Positions 1-7,580 of a stretch of DNA of 25,206 nucleotides are shown here, piece by piece (position 1 is the stretch's first letter; every line of letters begins with the position of its first letter). The notes beneath the pieces were generated by a model. It was not told the DNA's origin. It did no database searches and was given only the letters and a program-made list of their open reading frames with translations. Source of the DNA: AA29 sp041481445 (GTDB lineage: Bacteria > Acidobacteriota > Vicinamibacteria > Fen-336); contig JBGPBV010000102.1 in assembly GCA_041481445.1 (NCBI GenBank), positions 1-25,206 of the forward strand. The letters run 5' to 3'. A program made the translations under genes and the position numbers.

Positions 1-441
1 ATCGCCAAGGACGGCGCCAAGATGGTCCACGCCGTGGCCAACGCGCAGGTCCCGAAGTTCACCGTGATCATCGGCGGCAGCTTCGGGGCCGGGAACTACG
101 GCATGTGCGGGCGCGCCTACCAGCCGCGCCAGCTCTGGATGTGGCCCAACGCGCGCATCTCCGTCATGGGCGGCGAGCAGGCGGCCTCCGTGCTGGCCCA
201 GGTGAAGCAGGAGCAGCTCGAGCGGCAGGGGCGCACGATGAGCGCGGCGGAGATCGACGCGGTCAAGGCGCCCGTGCTCGCCAAGTACGAGGAGGAGGGG
301 AGCCCGTACTACTCGACGGCGCGCCTGTGGGACGACGGCGTGATCCCGCCCGCCCAGACGCGCACCGTGCTCGGCCTCGGGATCTCGGCCGCCCTGAACG
401 CGCCGATCCCCGAGGCGCGCTTCGGCGTGTTCCGGATGTAG
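1..441 (+). CDS. liuB: Methylcrotonyl-CoA carboxylase carboxyltransferase (beta) subunit, 3' end only
   Basis: The gene enters from the left edge in frame 1 with no start in the window and ends at TAG 439-441, leaving 146 C-terminal residues. The beta subunit transfers the carboxyl group from carboxybiotin to 3-methylcrotonyl-CoA in leucine degradation. The visible part has the acyl-CoA carboxyltransferase segment GSFGAGNYGMCGRAY, then WMWPNARISVMGGEQAA, the PYYSTARLWDDG block and the C-terminal NAPI...RFGVFRM. By recollection of the family these match MCCase beta better than propionyl- or acetyl-CoA carboxylase. The neighbours (methylglutaconyl-CoA hydratase, biotin carboxylase, biotin carrier, HMG-CoA lyase) support the same assignment. 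Only the N-terminal half, which lies outside the window, is missing. Confidence 0.93.
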   Translation: MAKDGAKMVHAVANAQVPKFTVIIGGSFGAGNYGMCGRAYQPRQLWMWPNARISVMGGEQAASVLAQVKQEQLERQGRTMSAAEIDAVKAPVLAKYEEEGSPYYSTARLWDDGVIPPAQTRTVLGLGISAALNAPIPEARFGVFRM

Positions 442-442
442 C

Positions 443-1777
443 TTGGTCACGTCCCCCCCGCGCCGCCGTCCCTACCACGTTCTCCGCCACCGCGACTTCC
501 GGCTCCTCTGGGCCTCGCAGTTCGTGTCCCTCACCGGCAGCCAGATGCAGGTGGTGGCGCTCAACTGGCACGTCTACCTGCTGACCGGCTCGCCCCTCGC
601 CCTCGGCCTGGTCGGCCTCACCCGCGTGGTCCCGATCATCGTGTTCTCGCTCTGGGGCGGCATCGTGGCCGACCGCGTGGACCGGCGCCGCATCATGCTC
701 GTCTCCCAGAGCGCGATGGCGGTCTTCTCGGCCGTGCTGGCCGTGCTGACCTTCCGCGGGCATGCAACGGTGGCCGCCCTCTACGCGATGAACGCGCTGA
801 CCGGAGCCGCCTCCGCCTTCGACAACCCCGCGCGGCAGTCCCTGGTGCCGCGCCTGGTCCCGCCTGCGGACCTCGCGAGCGCGCTGGCCTTGAACCTCGT
901 GATGTTCCACGCCGCCTTCATCGGGGGACCGGGCCTGGCCGGGCTGCTCCTGGCCGGGGGCGCCGCGGGGCACCCTGGCGCCCCTCCAGGGGCCGCCGCC
1001 CATGCCGTCACCGCCGCCAGCGCGGGCAGCGTGCCCATGATCGGCCTCATCTACGCGGTCAACGCCGCCTCGTTCCTCGCCGTCATCGTGGCCCTCTTGT
1101 TCATGCGGACCGACACCGCGCCGGACGCGGCCGGCGTCACCGACGAGCATCCGCTCGAATCGCTCAAGGCCGGGCTGCGCTTCGTCTTCACGACGCCGAT
1201 CATGGTCTGGACGATGGGCCTCGATTTCGTGGCCACCTTCTTCGCGGGCTCGCTCTCGCTCCTGCCCATCTTCGCGGACCAGATCCTGCACGTCGGGCCC
1301 GCCGGCTACGGCTGGCTGGTGGCCGCGCCCGCGCTCGGCGCGCTGGTCGGCTCCATCTACACGTCCGTCGTCCACCTGCCGCGCCGCCAGGGGCGCGTCC
1401 TCCTGTGGGCGATCGCGGCCTACGGGGTCTGCACGGTCGCCTACGGCCTGGGCCCCGGGTACTGGATCGTCTTCGCGGCCCTGGCCGGCACCGGCCTGAG
1501 CGACCTCGTCTCCACCGTGATCCGCCAGACCCTGCGGCAGCTCCTGACCCCGGACGCCCTGCGCGGCCGCATGACCTCCGTGAACATGATCTTTTTCATG
1601 GGCGGGCCGCAGCTGGGCGAGATGGAGGCGGGCCTGGTGGCCTCGATCTTCGCCTCCGCCGCCCTGGGGGCGCGGGTCTCCGTGGTCTCCGGCGGCCTGT
1701 TCACCCTGGCCGCCGCCGCCGTGGTCGCCTCGCGCTCGCGCCTCGTGCGCGACTACGAGCCGCCGGCGGCCGGTTGA
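443..1777 (+). CDS. MFS transporter (EntS/MFS_3-like), 12 predicted TM segments
   Basis: A 444-residue hydrophobic protein of the usual length for a 12-helix major facilitator. After a short basic N-terminus (HVLRHRDFRLLWASQF), helices alternate with short loops. The loop between TM2 and TM3 has the MFS motif-A-like sequence GGIVADRVDRRR. The layout resembles the EntS/MFS_3 exporter group, but the substrate cannot be read from the sequence. The start is TTG at 443, one base after the upstream stop; no ATG or GTG occurs in frame before the first helix, and the ribosome site is weak, so translation is probably coupled to the carboxyltransferase. It sits inside a leucine-degradation operon. Import of a branched-chain substrate or export of an acid or unrelated compound are both possible. 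Confidence 0.88.
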   Translation: MVTSPPRRRPYHVLRHRDFRLLWASQFVSLTGSQMQVVALNWHVYLLTGSPLALGLVGLTRVVPIIVFSLWGGIVADRVDRRRIMLVSQSAMAVFSAVLAVLTFRGHATVAALYAMNALTGAASAFDNPARQSLVPRLVPPADLASALALNLVMFHAAFIGGPGLAGLLLAGGAAGHPGAPPGAAAHAVTAASAGSVPMIGLIYAVNAASFLAVIVALLFMRTDTAPDAAGVTDEHPLESLKAGLRFVFTTPIMVWTMGLDFVATFFAGSLSLLPIFADQILHVGPAGYGWLVAAPALGALVGSIYTSVVHLPRRQGRVLLWAIAAYGVCTVAYGLGPGYWIVFAALAGTGLSDLVSTVIRQTLRQLLTPDALRGRMTSVNMIFFMGGPQLGEMEAGLVASIFASAALGARVSVVSGGLFTLAAAAVVASRSRLVRDYEPPAAG

Positions 1778-1842
1778 GCCGGGCGCCCCCGCCGCCGGTG
1801 CCCATTCGCCATCCCGCTGAGTCAGAATAGGACGTTCCCCTC

Positions 1843-1850
1843 AAGGAGGG
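1843..1850 (+). promoter_or_regulatory. Shine-Dalgarno site that fixes the GTG start of the hydratase gene
   Basis: AAGGAGGG lies 3 bases before GTG 1854. It is nearly the full anti-SD complement and supports GTG 1854 over the longer out-of-frame reading that begins at 1850. Confidence 0.7.
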
Positions 1851-1853
1851 TGG

Positions 1854-2636
1854 GTGCAGCTCGAGCGACTCGAGGTCGTATTCGACGGGCCGGTGGCGCG
1901 CATCTGGATGAACCGTCCGGAGGCGCGCAACGCGTTCGACGGCCTCATGACCACCGAGCTGCGCAAGACGCTGTTCGACCTGCGCACCGTCGATTCCGTG
2001 CGCGTGATCGTGCTCGGCGGCCGCGGCCCCGCCTTCTGCGCGGGGGCCGACCTGCAGTGGATGAAGGCGACGGCGGCCTTCAGCCGCGAGGAGAACCTGC
2101 GCGAGGCCCAGGGCCTGGCCGACCTGTTCTTCACCGTGTACGAATCGCCCAAGCCGGTGGTGGCCCGCGTGCACGGCGCGGCCCTGGGCGGGGGGGCGGG
2201 CCTGGTGGCGGCCTGCGACATCCCGGTGGCCGCGCTGGGGACGCAGTTCGGGTTCACCGAGGTGCGCCTCGGGATCATACCGGCCGTGATCTCGCCGTAC
2301 GTGGTGAGCAAGATCGGCGAGTCGGCCGCGCGCGAGCTGTTCCTCACCGGGGAGCGCTTCGAGGCGGTGAAGGCCTGCGAGATCGGCCTCGTGCGCTACG
2401 CGGTGCCCGAGGAGGACCTCGACCAGGTGGTGGAGACGCGAGTGAGCGAGGTGCTCGAGTCCGGTCCGCGGGCGGTCGCGGAGGCCAAGGCGCTGATCCG
2501 CGAGGTGGCCTGGCGCCGCGTGGAGGACGTCCAGCGCTACACCGTCGAGCGCATCGCCGACCTGCGCATCACGCCGGAGGCCCAGGAGGGGATGAAGGCC
2601 TTCCTCGAGAAGCGCAAGCCGTACTGGATGGTCTGA
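1854..2636 (+). CDS. liuC: Enoyl-CoA hydratase/isomerase family, probable methylglutaconyl-CoA hydratase
   Basis: A 260-residue crotonase-fold enzyme of normal length. It likely hydrates 3-methylglutaconyl-CoA to HMG-CoA, the step between MCCase and HMG-CoA lyase. Visible landmarks are the N-terminal RPEARNAFD, the first oxyanion-hole segment FCAGADL (61-67), the second oxyanion segment HGAALGGGAGL (107-117) and the catalytic glutamate region FTEVRLGIIPAVISPYV with E136. The TEVRLG-IPAVISP pattern is typical of LiuC-type methylglutaconyl-CoA hydratases. The GTG start follows a strong Shine-Dalgarno. A 76-base gap (1778-1853) separates it from the transporter, so an internal promoter is possible; the best -10-like candidate is CAGAAT at 1823-1828, with no clear -35. 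A generic short-chain enoyl-CoA hydratase is the alternative, but the neighbours argue against it. Confidence 0.9.
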   Translation: MQLERLEVVFDGPVARIWMNRPEARNAFDGLMTTELRKTLFDLRTVDSVRVIVLGGRGPAFCAGADLQWMKATAAFSREENLREAQGLADLFFTVYESPKPVVARVHGAALGGGAGLVAACDIPVAALGTQFGFTEVRLGIIPAVISPYVVSKIGESAARELFLTGERFEAVKACEIGLVRYAVPEEDLDQVVETRVSEVLESGPRAVAEAKALIREVAWRRVEDVQRYTVERIADLRITPEAQEGMKAFLEKRKPYWMV

Positions 2637-2662
2637 GAAGCGGTAGCCCGGCCGCCTCCGGC

Positions 2663-4159
2663 ATGCCTGCCTTCCAGAAGGTCCTCATCGCCAACCGCGG
2701 GGAGATCGCGGTGCGCGTCGCCCGCACCTGCCGTGCGATGGGGATCGCCACCGCCGCCGTGTACTCGGAGGCGGACGCGCACGCCCTGCACGCGCGCGTC
2801 GCGGACGAGGCGGTGCCGATCGGGCCCGCGGAGGCGGCGCGGTCGTATCTCTCGATCGACGCCCTCCTCGCCGCCGCCCGGCGCGTGGGCGCGGACGCCG
2901 TGCATCCCGGCTACGGGTTCCTGAGCCAGAACGGCGACTTCGCGGACGCGGTCGCCGGCGCCGGCCTCGCCTTCATCGGCCCCCCGGGCGACGTGCACCG
3001 CCGGATGGGGGACAAGAAGGGGGCCCGCCGGCTGATGGCGGCGGCGGGGGTGCCGGTGGTGCCCGGCTACGACGGGGACGACCAGGCGGACGCCACGCTG
3101 GCCCGCGAGGCCGCGCGCATCGGCTGGCCGGTCATGATCAAGCCCTCCCGTGGGGGCGGCGGCAAGGGCATGCGCGCCGTCCGCGCGGAGAAGGAGTTCC
3201 TTCCCGCCCTGGCCGCGGCGCGGCGGGAGGCCCGGTCGGCGTTCGGCGACGACGCGATCGTGCTCGAGCGGCTCCTCGAGCGGCCGCGACACGTCGAGGT
3301 CCAGGTCCTGGCCGACGCCTCCGGCCAGGCCGTGCACCTGTTCGAGCGCGAGTGCTCGATCCAGCGGCGTCACCAGAAGGTCGTCGAAGAGACGCCCAGC
3401 CCCGCCCTCGGCGGGGACCAGCGGCGTGCCCTCTGCGCGGCCGGCGTGGCCGCGGCCCGGGCCGCGTCGTACGTCAACGCCGGGACCGTGGAGTTCCTGC
3501 TCGACCCCTCGGGCGAGTTCTACTTCCTCGAGATGAACACGCGCCTGCAGGTCGAGCACCCGGTGACGGAGTGCGTGACCGGCCTCGATCTCGTCCGGCT
3601 CCAGATCGAGGTCGCCTCCGGGGTCCCGCTGGGTCTCACCCAGGACGCGATCACCACGCGCGGCCACGCCCTGGAATGCCGGCTGAGCGCAGAGGACCCG
3701 TGGAACGCGGACCTGCCGTCGCCCGGCCGCATCCTCCATCTCGCGCCGCCGGAGGGTCCCGGCATCCGCTGGGACGGCGGGATCGCCACCGGCTCCGACG
3801 TCACCGTCCACTACGATCCGCTGCTGGCCAAGCTCGTGACCTGGGGGGCCAGCCGCGACGAGAGCGTCGCGCGCATGGCGGAGGCCCTGCGTCGCACCGT
3901 CGTGCTCGGCGTGGTCACGAACCTCGAGCGGCTGCAGGCCATCGTCGACCATCCGGCGTTCCGCCGCGGCCTCCTCCATACCGGTTTCCTGGACGAGCAC
4001 CTGACCGGCCTCCCGCGCGTCCCCTGCCCTCCGCCGGAGGCGCTCGCCGCCGCCGCCCTCGCCCTCAGCGGCACGCCGGAGATCACCGGCGGCCCCACTC
4101 CCGGCCGGCCGAGCCCGTCCGATCCCTGGCAGACGCTGGGTGCCTGGAGGCTCGGCTGA
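2663..4159 (+). CDS. liuD: Biotin carboxylase subunit of acyl-CoA (methylcrotonyl-CoA) carboxylase
   Basis: A 498-residue ATP-grasp enzyme that carboxylates biotin using ATP and bicarbonate. The start is ATG 2663 (MPAFQKVLIANRGEIAVRV), typical of the family; the upstream open frame is an out-of-frame reading of the hydratase gene. Motifs are GYGFLSQN, the glycine-rich ATP loop GGGGKGMR (from residue 164) and the active-site segment EMNTRLQVEHPVTE (from residue 290). It is longer than free-standing AccC (about 450 residues) and ends in SDPWQTLGAWRLG, which resembles the BC-to-BT linker of full-length MCCase alpha. The biotin carrier follows as a separate gene through a TGATG overlap (stop 4157-4159, start 4159-4161). 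The two chains sum to about the length of one fused alpha subunit, so this looks like a split MccA. Confidence 0.93.
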   Translation: MPAFQKVLIANRGEIAVRVARTCRAMGIATAAVYSEADAHALHARVADEAVPIGPAEAARSYLSIDALLAAARRVGADAVHPGYGFLSQNGDFADAVAGAGLAFIGPPGDVHRRMGDKKGARRLMAAAGVPVVPGYDGDDQADATLAREAARIGWPVMIKPSRGGGGKGMRAVRAEKEFLPALAAARREARSAFGDDAIVLERLLERPRHVEVQVLADASGQAVHLFERECSIQRRHQKVVEETPSPALGGDQRRALCAAGVAAARAASYVNAGTVEFLLDPSGEFYFLEMNTRLQVEHPVTECVTGLDLVRLQIEVASGVPLGLTQDAITTRGHALECRLSAEDPWNADLPSPGRILHLAPPEGPGIRWDGGIATGSDVTVHYDPLLAKLVTWGASRDESVARMAEALRRTVVLGVVTNLERLQAIVDHPAFRRGLLHTGFLDEHLTGLPRVPCPPPEALAAAALALSGTPEITGGPTPGRPSPSDPWQTLGAWRLG

Positions 4160-4632
4160 TGCGCCTCGTCTGCGGCGACGAGACGATCGTGGTCGAGGTG
4201 CGCGAGACGGCTGGCGGGTCCGAGGTGACCGTCAACGGCCAGGCCCTCCGTTTGCATGTGGACACCGTCGGGCCAGGTGAATTCACCTGCCGGCAGGCTG
4301 AGCATGTCGAGACCTTCCACTGCGTGCGGGAGGGCGACGTCGTCCATCTCTTCTGGCGTGGCCGCGTGTACCGGCTGGAGGAGGAGACGGAGACGAGCCG
4401 GGCCGCCCACCGGCACGCCGGCGGGGGCCTGGAGGCGCCCATGCCGGGCAAGGTCATCGCGGTGAAGGTCGCGCCCGGCGATACGGTGGCCAAGGGGGAC
4501 GAGCTGCTCGTGGTCGAGGCCATGAAGATGGAGAATGCCGTGCGCGCCCCTCGGGATGGCCGGGTGAAGTCGGTGGCGGCCCGCGTCGGGGACATGGTGA
4601 GCCCCGGCGTGGTGCTGGTGGAGCTGGAATGA
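4159..4632 (+). CDS. Biotin carboxyl carrier protein (BT-like segment plus biotinyl domain) of the same carboxylase
   Basis: A 157-residue protein. The C-terminal half (about 90-157) is a biotinyl domain with the biotinylation motif EAMKMEN (biotin on K123), followed by the usual mirrored hairpin. The N-terminal half (1-75) is a beta-rich stretch matching the end of the BT (BC-CT mediating) region of MCCase alpha, which tethers the alpha and beta subunits. It carries carboxyl groups between the biotin carboxylase and the carboxyltransferase. Its start overlaps the carboxylase stop (TGATG) and its own stop overlaps the HMG-CoA lyase start (ATGA, 4629-4632), so all three should be made in coupled amounts. 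Confidence 0.92.
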   Translation: MRLVCGDETIVVEVRETAGGSEVTVNGQALRLHVDTVGPGEFTCRQAEHVETFHCVREGDVVHLFWRGRVYRLEEETETSRAAHRHAGGGLEAPMPGKVIAVKVAPGDTVAKGDELLVVEAMKMENAVRAPRDGRVKSVAARVGDMVSPGVVLVELE

Positions 4633-5540
4633 CGGTGCCGGGCCACGTTCGTGTCGTCGAGGTGGGCCCGCGCGACGGCCTGCAGAACGAGGCAGCCAGC
4701 CTGGAGCCGGACGACAAGGTGGCCTTCGCCCAGGCCCTCCTGGACGCCGGCCTGTCCGTGGTGGAGCCGGGCGCGTTCGTCTCGCCGAAATGGGTGCCTC
4801 AGATGTCGGGATCGGACGAGGTGCTCCGGCGCCTGCGCCGCCCGGCGGGGGCGCGGCTGCCCGTGCTCGTCCCCAACCGCAAGGGGTTCGAGGCCGCGCG
4901 GGCGGCGGGGGCGCGCGAGATCGCGGTCTTCACCGCGGCCAGCGAGACCTTCAACCGGAAGAACATCAACGCGTCGATCGACGAGTCGTTCGCGCGGTTC
5001 GCGGAGTTCGTGCCCGGGGCCCGGCGGGAGGGGATGTGGGTCCGCGGCTACGTGTCCACCTGCTTCGGATGTCCCTACGAAGGCGCGGTGGACCCGGTCA
5101 AGGTGGTCGAGGTCGCGCGCCGGCTGGTCGACGGCGGCGCGGACGAGGTCTCGATCGGCGACACGATCGGCGTGGCCGTGCCCACCCAGGTCACGGACGT
5201 CGTAGGCCGGCTCAAGGCGGTCCTTCCCCTGGAGACCCTGGCCGTGCACTTCCACGACACGCGCGGGACCGCCCTCGCCAACGTGCTGGCCGCGCTGCAG
5301 GAGGGCGTGGCGGTCGTGGACAGCGCGGCCGGCGGTCTGGGCGGCTGCCCGTACGCGCCCGGCGCCAGCGGCAACCTGGCCACCGAGGACCTGCTGTACA
5401 TGCTGCACGGGATGGGCATCCGCACGGGAGTGGACCTCGAGAAGGTGGCGGCGGCCTCGCGCGCGATCGCTCCCCGTCTCGGGCATCGCCTGCCCAGCCG
5501 CTACCTGCAGGCCTGCGCCCCGGCCCCCGTCGCCGGCTGA
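4629..5540 (+). CDS. mvaB: Hydroxymethylglutaryl-CoA lyase
   Basis: A 303-residue TIM-barrel lyase that cleaves HMG-CoA to acetoacetate and acetyl-CoA, the last step of the leucine pathway. The active-site residues known from human HMG-CoA lyase appear at a constant offset of 26: R15-D16 in GPRDGLQNE (human R41, D42), metal ligands H207 and H209 in HFHDTRGTALAN (human H233, H235), and catalytic C240 in GGLGGCPYAPGASGN (human C266). The constant offset indicates a colinear, intact enzyme. There is no mitochondrial-type or signal extension, so it is cytoplasmic. The start ATG 4629 overlaps the biotin carrier stop. It is the last gene of the operon; the next gene starts 15 bases on but belongs to signalling. 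Confidence 0.95.
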   Translation: MTVPGHVRVVEVGPRDGLQNEAASLEPDDKVAFAQALLDAGLSVVEPGAFVSPKWVPQMSGSDEVLRRLRRPAGARLPVLVPNRKGFEAARAAGAREIAVFTAASETFNRKNINASIDESFARFAEFVPGARREGMWVRGYVSTCFGCPYEGAVDPVKVVEVARRLVDGGADEVSIGDTIGVAVPTQVTDVVGRLKAVLPLETLAVHFHDTRGTALANVLAALQEGVAVVDSAAGGLGGCPYAPGASGNLATEDLLYMLHGMGIRTGVDLEKVAAASRAIAPRLGHRLPSRYLQACAPAPVAG

Positions 5541-5554
5541 GAGCCTCCGCGGCC

Positions 5555-6832
5555 ATGAGCGACGCCCACACCGTCCTCGTCGTCGACGACAACGCCGACA
5601 ACCGCGAGCTGTTGATGCGCCGCCTCGAGCGCGAGGGTTTCCGCGTCCTGGAGGCGGAGGGCGGCCGCGAGGCGCTGGCCCTCCTGAAGGACGGTCCCGT
5701 CTCCCTGATCCTCCTCGACGTCATGATGCCGGGAATGAGCGGGATCGAGGTGCTCCAGACCGTGCGCGAGGCCTACAGCGCGGCCGCGCTGCCCGTCATC
5801 ATGGTCACCGCCCGGGCCCAGAGCGAGGACGTGGTGGACGCGCTCGGACAGGGAGCGAACGACTACATCACCAAGCCCATCGACTTCCCGGTGGCGCTCG
5901 CCCGCATCCAGGCCCAGCTCCGCGTCCGCCAGCCCCTGCCCGTGGACGAGCTCTCCGACCCCCGCGACCTCAAGCCCGGCCTCGTCCTCGACCGCCGCTA
6001 TCGCCTGGAGGCCCGCATCGGCGCCGGCAGCTTCGGTACCGTCTACCGGGCCCGGCACCTGGAGCTGGACAACGCGGTCGCCCTCAAGGTGCTGCAGACG
6101 AGCGCGATGACCGACGCCGACGGCATGGCCCGCTTCCGCCGCGAGGGGGTGAGCGCCTGCCGCGTCCGCCACCCGAACGCGGTCACCGTCCTCGACTTCG
6201 GGATCACGCCCCAGGGCGTGGCCTACCTCGTGATGGAGCTGCTGGCCGGGTACGCGCTCGAGGAGGAGATGAAGGGCGGAAAGATGCTGCCGCTGGCGCG
6301 GTCGCTGCGCATCGCGGCCGCGGTATGCCAGGCCCTGGCCGCCGCCCACCGCGCGGGCATCGTCCATCGCGACATCAAGCCCGGCAACGTCTTCCTGCAC
6401 CAGGCGGGCGGGCGGGAGGTGCCCAAGGTGCTGGACTTCGGCATCGCGAAGATCGCGGGCGACGCCGCCGTGCAGCAGAGGGTGACGCTGGAGGGCTGGA
6501 TCGTGGGCACTCCCGTCTACATGGCGCCCGAGCGCTTCGGGGGTGACACAGTGAGCGGCCAGGCCGACGTCTACAGCGTCGGAGTGATGCTGTTCCAGAT
6601 GCTGGCCGGCCGTCTCCCCTTCGGCGCCGACGGCGACCCCATGGCGGTGGCGGCGAGGCACCGCCACCAGGCGCCGCCTGCCTTGCGGGCGGTGCGGTCC
6701 GACGCCCCCGCGGCGGTGGAAGAGGCGATCCTGGCCGCGCTGCGCAAGCGGCCGGAAGACCGGCCGACCGCGGCCGCATTGGCGGATCGCCTCGCGGAAC
6801 TCGCGGCCGCGCTGCCGGCCACGGGGACCTGA
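5555..6832 (+). CDS. Response-regulator receiver domain fused to a Ser/Thr protein kinase
   Basis: A 425-residue protein with no membrane segment, so likely cytoplasmic. Residues 5-125 are a CheY-like receiver with acidic pocket D11-D12, phosphoacceptor D55 (LILLDVMMPG) and K107 (ITKPID). Residues 150-420 are a Hanks-type kinase: glycine loop GAGSFG (156-161), ATP lysine K178 (VALKVL), catalytic HRDIKPGN (271-278), DFG (294-296) and the APE motif (MAPERF). All catalytic residues are present in both modules, so phosphorylation of D55 by an unseen histidine kinase could control the kinase. The start ATG 5555 (MSDAHTVLVVDDN) is the first in-frame ATG before the receiver fold; the longer open frame upstream is a shadow of HMG-CoA lyase. 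Its stop lies one base from the stop of the convergent barrel gene. Confidence 0.92.
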   Translation: MSDAHTVLVVDDNADNRELLMRRLEREGFRVLEAEGGREALALLKDGPVSLILLDVMMPGMSGIEVLQTVREAYSAAALPVIMVTARAQSEDVVDALGQGANDYITKPIDFPVALARIQAQLRVRQPLPVDELSDPRDLKPGLVLDRRYRLEARIGAGSFGTVYRARHLELDNAVALKVLQTSAMTDADGMARFRREGVSACRVRHPNAVTVLDFGITPQGVAYLVMELLAGYALEEEMKGGKMLPLARSLRIAAAVCQALAAAHRAGIVHRDIKPGNVFLHQAGGREVPKVLDFGIAKIAGDAAVQQRVTLEGWIVGTPVYMAPERFGGDTVSGQADVYSVGVMLFQMLAGRLPFGADGDPMAVAARHRHQAPPALRAVRSDAPAAVEEAILAALRKRPEDRPTAAALADRLAELAAALPATGT

Positions 6833-6833
6833 G

Positions 6834-7580
6834 CTAGAAGTCCAGCCGAAGCCCCGCGCTCACGAGCAGGCCGCCCGCCTTCACGGCCACCTCGTCGCCC
6901 GCCGCCGGCTGGAGCTTCACGTTCGCCTGGCTGAAGCGCGACTGGAGGCCGAGGGCCACGTGAGGCCCCACGTGCCAGTCGAGGCCCGCGCCCGCGTTGA
7001 ACCCGAGCGCGTGGCCGCGGACGGAGGCCAGGGGCGCGCCCGTGACGGTGACGGCATCGTAGGGGTAGGCGTGCGTGTACTCGATCGCCTGCACCAGGTC
7101 CGCCTGCGTCTCGATCACCGACGGCCCCGCGAACACCGACCACTCCAGGCCGGATCCGCCGACCACGGCGAGGTCGAGATGCACGGCCGTCTCGTGGATG
7201 GAGCGGCCGCTGAAATCGCCGGCGGCGTGACGGGGCATCGCGAAGTACAGGGGATGGGGAAGGGCGGCGGAGTACGAGCCCGCCTCCTTGCGCCGCGCCC
7301 AGGACGCGGCGGCGTGGACGGCGAAGCGGTGCGTGAAGCGCCATCCGAGCCCGCCCTCGACGCCGGGTCCGGAATCCTCGTCGTAGTGCGAGTCGATTCG
7401 GCCCTGTTCCGCGAACTCGGTGAAGGTCCGCGTCTCCGAGAAGCTCGGCTTTCCCGCGACCAGGCCCGCCTGCAGCCAGAGACGGAAGGGGCCCTTCTCG
7501 GCGGCGGCGGCCCGCGGGACGGCCGGGGAGGCGAAGAGCGCCGCCGGCACCGCGGCCAGGAGGAGGGCGCGCGCCCTCAC
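6834..7580 (-). CDS. Small outer-membrane-type beta-barrel protein, function unknown
   Basis: A 248-residue protein with a signal peptide (MRARALLLAAVPAAL, cleavage near AAAA-EKG at 27-28). The rest alternates polar and hydrophobic residues in strands, with glycine/aromatic-rich segments and a C-terminal GLRLDF ending in phenylalanine. A terminal aromatic residue is typical of outer membrane beta-barrels recognised by BamA. The size suggests about eight to ten strands. The start is GTG (7578-7580) and overlaps the TGA of the upstream M4 protease gene by four bases (GTGA), so the two are probably translationally coupled. No enzyme motif was recognised. Confidence 0.75.
   Translation of the reverse strand: MRARALLLAAVPAALFASPAVPRAAAAEKGPFRLWLQAGLVAGKPSFSETRTFTEFAEQGRIDSHYDEDSGPGVEGGLGWRFTHRFAVHAAASWARRKEAGSYSAALPHPLYFAMPRHAAGDFSGRSIHETAVHLDLAVVGGSGLEWSVFAGPSVIETQADLVQAIEYTHAYPYDAVTVTGAPLASVRGHALGFNAGAGLDWHVGPHVALGLQSRFSQANVKLQPAAGDEVAVKAGGLLVSAGLRLDF

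Noticed and set aside
263..1375. 370-residue open frame on the - strand opposite the MFS transporter
   Set aside because: Low-complexity Arg/Gly/His/Asp-rich translation typical of antisense shadows in high-GC DNA; the + strand reading is a clear 12-helix transporter.
1850..2662. Long N-terminal extension of the biotin carboxylase frame
   Set aside because: Arg/Gly-rich shadow of the hydratase gene in another frame; the family start MPAFQKVLIANRGE is at 2663.
2537..6667. Long - strand open frames (2537-4000, 4083-5486, 5501-6667)
   Set aside because: They lie opposite well-supported + strand enzymes and have no recognisable domain or signal.
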